A stretch of DNA of 64,000 bases, taken from contig NZ_CP046172.1 of the NCBI RefSeq assembly GCF_011801145.1, positions 8,060,001 through 8,124,000 on the forward strand, read 5' to 3'. Positions 63,265-64,000 of this stretch are shown in pieces. Below the pieces are notes generated by a model, which ran no database searches, was not told where the DNA came from, and saw only the letters and a program-made list of their open reading frames with translations. Position 1 is the first letter of the stretch. Each line of letters starts with the position of its first letter. Position numbers and translations under genes: made by a program. The DNA comes from Nocardia arthritidis (GTDB taxonomy: Bacteria > Actinomycetota > Actinomycetes > Mycobacteriales > Mycobacteriaceae).

Positions 63265-64000
63265 TTATGCCGAACCGCTGAGCGGGAGGCGCAGGCGCAC
63301 CACCGCGCCGCCCTCCGCGCGATTGGCGGCATCGGCGTGGCCGCCGTGCAGCGCGACGATCGAGCGGACCAGCGCCAAACCCAGTCCGTGCCCCTGACCG
63401 TGGCCGCGGGCGAAGCGACGGAAAACATGTGGCAGGACAGCCGGATCGAAGCCGGGACCGTCGTCGGTCACCGTGACGACGGCCTCGCGCCCTTCGACCT
63501 GCACGCCGACCCAGACGTGGCCGGCGCGGGCCACCGCGTTGCGGACCAGGTTATCGATCGCCTGCCGCAGCAGCACATCGTCGCCGTCGACAACGGCCCG
63601 CTGGACGTCGGTGAGTTCGACCGCCGCACCGCCCGCGGCCGCCGTCGCGACGATCTCCTCGGCGAGCAGATCCACCCGCAGCAGCGCACGAACCGGTTCC
63701 ACCTGCCCCGCCTCCAGCCGGGCCAGGTCGAGCAGCTGCACGACACCCTCCCCCGCGCGTTCGGTGGCATCCCGGATTTCGGTGAGCGTGCGCACGTATT
63801 CGTCGGGTTCTCGCGGGCGGGCCAGCGCCTGACTCGCCGCGGCGCGGATCACCGCGATCGGGGTGCGCAGCTCGTGCGCCGCATCGGCGAGGAAGTCGCG
63901 CTGGGATTGCTGGGTGCGCACCAGCGGGGCCAGCATGCGGCCGGACAGCAGCCAGGCGGCCAGCGTCGCCAGCGCGACAACTCCGGCGGCGGTGCCGCCG
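63265..64000 (-). CDS. sensor histidine kinase, partial (window edge)
   Basis: The C-terminal part of an HK, at least 245 residues, whose start lies beyond the right edge. A TM helix (VVALATLAAWLLSG) is visible at the edge. The HisKA box QRDFLADAAHELRTPIAVIRAAAS then has the phosphorylated His. The ATPase domain has AIDNLVRNAVARAG (N-box), VTDDGPGFDPAVLPHVFRRF (G1/F box) and GHGLGLALVRSIVALHGG (G2). This is the OmpR-type HPK class, unlike the NarL kinase at 59.5 kb. The partner regulator is presumably upstream, outside the window. Confidence 0.93.
   Translation of the reverse strand, partial: GGTAAGVVALATLAAWLLSGRMLAPLVRTQQSQRDFLADAAHELRTPIAVIRAAASQALARPREPDEYVRTLTEIRDATERAGEGVVQLLDLARLEAGQVEPVRALLRVDLLAEEIVATAAAGGAAVELTDVQRAVVDGDDVLLRQAIDNLVRNAVARAGHVWVGVQVEGREAVVTVTDDGPGFDPAVLPHVFRRFARGHGQGHGLGLALVRSIVALHGGHADAANRAEGGAVVRLRLPLSGSA

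Overview
The window is high-GC, gene-dense actinobacterial chromosome. Gene content and order point to a Nocardia-like member of the mycolic-acid bacteria. Blocks familiar from Mycobacterium tuberculosis are present: prfB / MscS channel / small membrane protein / ftsE / ftsX (Rv3105c to Rv3101c order), hisN (Rv3137-like), the fadE24-fadE23 acyl-CoA dehydrogenase pair (Rv3139-Rv3140-like), and a PMT-type protein mannosyltransferase. I see no rRNA, tRNA, CRISPR array, insertion sequence or prophage.

Layout. 0-3 kb: two exported phosphatases in one operon. 2.8-11.5 kb: recQ, ftsEX with a small membrane protein and an MscS channel, a TetR/hydrolase pair inserted before prfB, then an XRE regulator. 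11.6-19.8 kb: FMN reductase, VOC protein, hisN, acetyltransferase, secreted beta-propeller, membrane glycosyltransferase, and fadE24-fadE23 behind two perfect palindromes, followed by an unlisted 39-residue membrane protein. 20-29 kb: accessory genes (secreted proteins, two AhpD-like genes, LysR regulator, S10-like carboxypeptidase, methyltransferase, ArsR-type regulator, lipoprotein, amidase) and a tandem intergenic repeat. 29-36.7 kb: two paralogous acyl-CoA synthetases, a histidine-containing membrane protein next to a PepSY/PiuB protein, secreted proteins and an acetyltransferase.

36.9-38.2 kb is the most interesting locus. It holds an Rpn-like PD-(D/E)XK nuclease gene with a strong internal ribosome binding site and in-frame GTG. 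It is followed by a second, free-standing copy of just that C-terminal small ORF: a nearly identical first half, a diverged second half, and then a long hairpin. This matches the gene-within-gene toxin/antitoxin organisation described for Rpn anti-phage proteins, with an extra solo antitoxin-like unit.

38.2-44.5 kb: a galactose module (galK, SSS symporter, two-TM small protein), a GGDEF protein and an Ala/Pro/Lys-rich protein. 44.6-52.1 kb: a lipoprotein, then a TetR-controlled five-gene operon (FMO monooxygenase, beta-lactamase-fold esterase, Zn alcohol dehydrogenase, acyl-CoA synthetase, alpha/beta hydrolase). That set looks like a Baeyer-Villiger style route turning an alcohol or ketone into an acyl-CoA. 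52-64 kb: FAD oxidoreductase, ctaD, methyltransferase, a membrane-anchored substrate-binding-like protein, an NTF2-like protein behind a perfect KstR-type site, a sterol desaturase-like protein, a NarL-type two-component system, a small membrane protein, the mannosyltransferase, and a sensor kinase cut by the window end.
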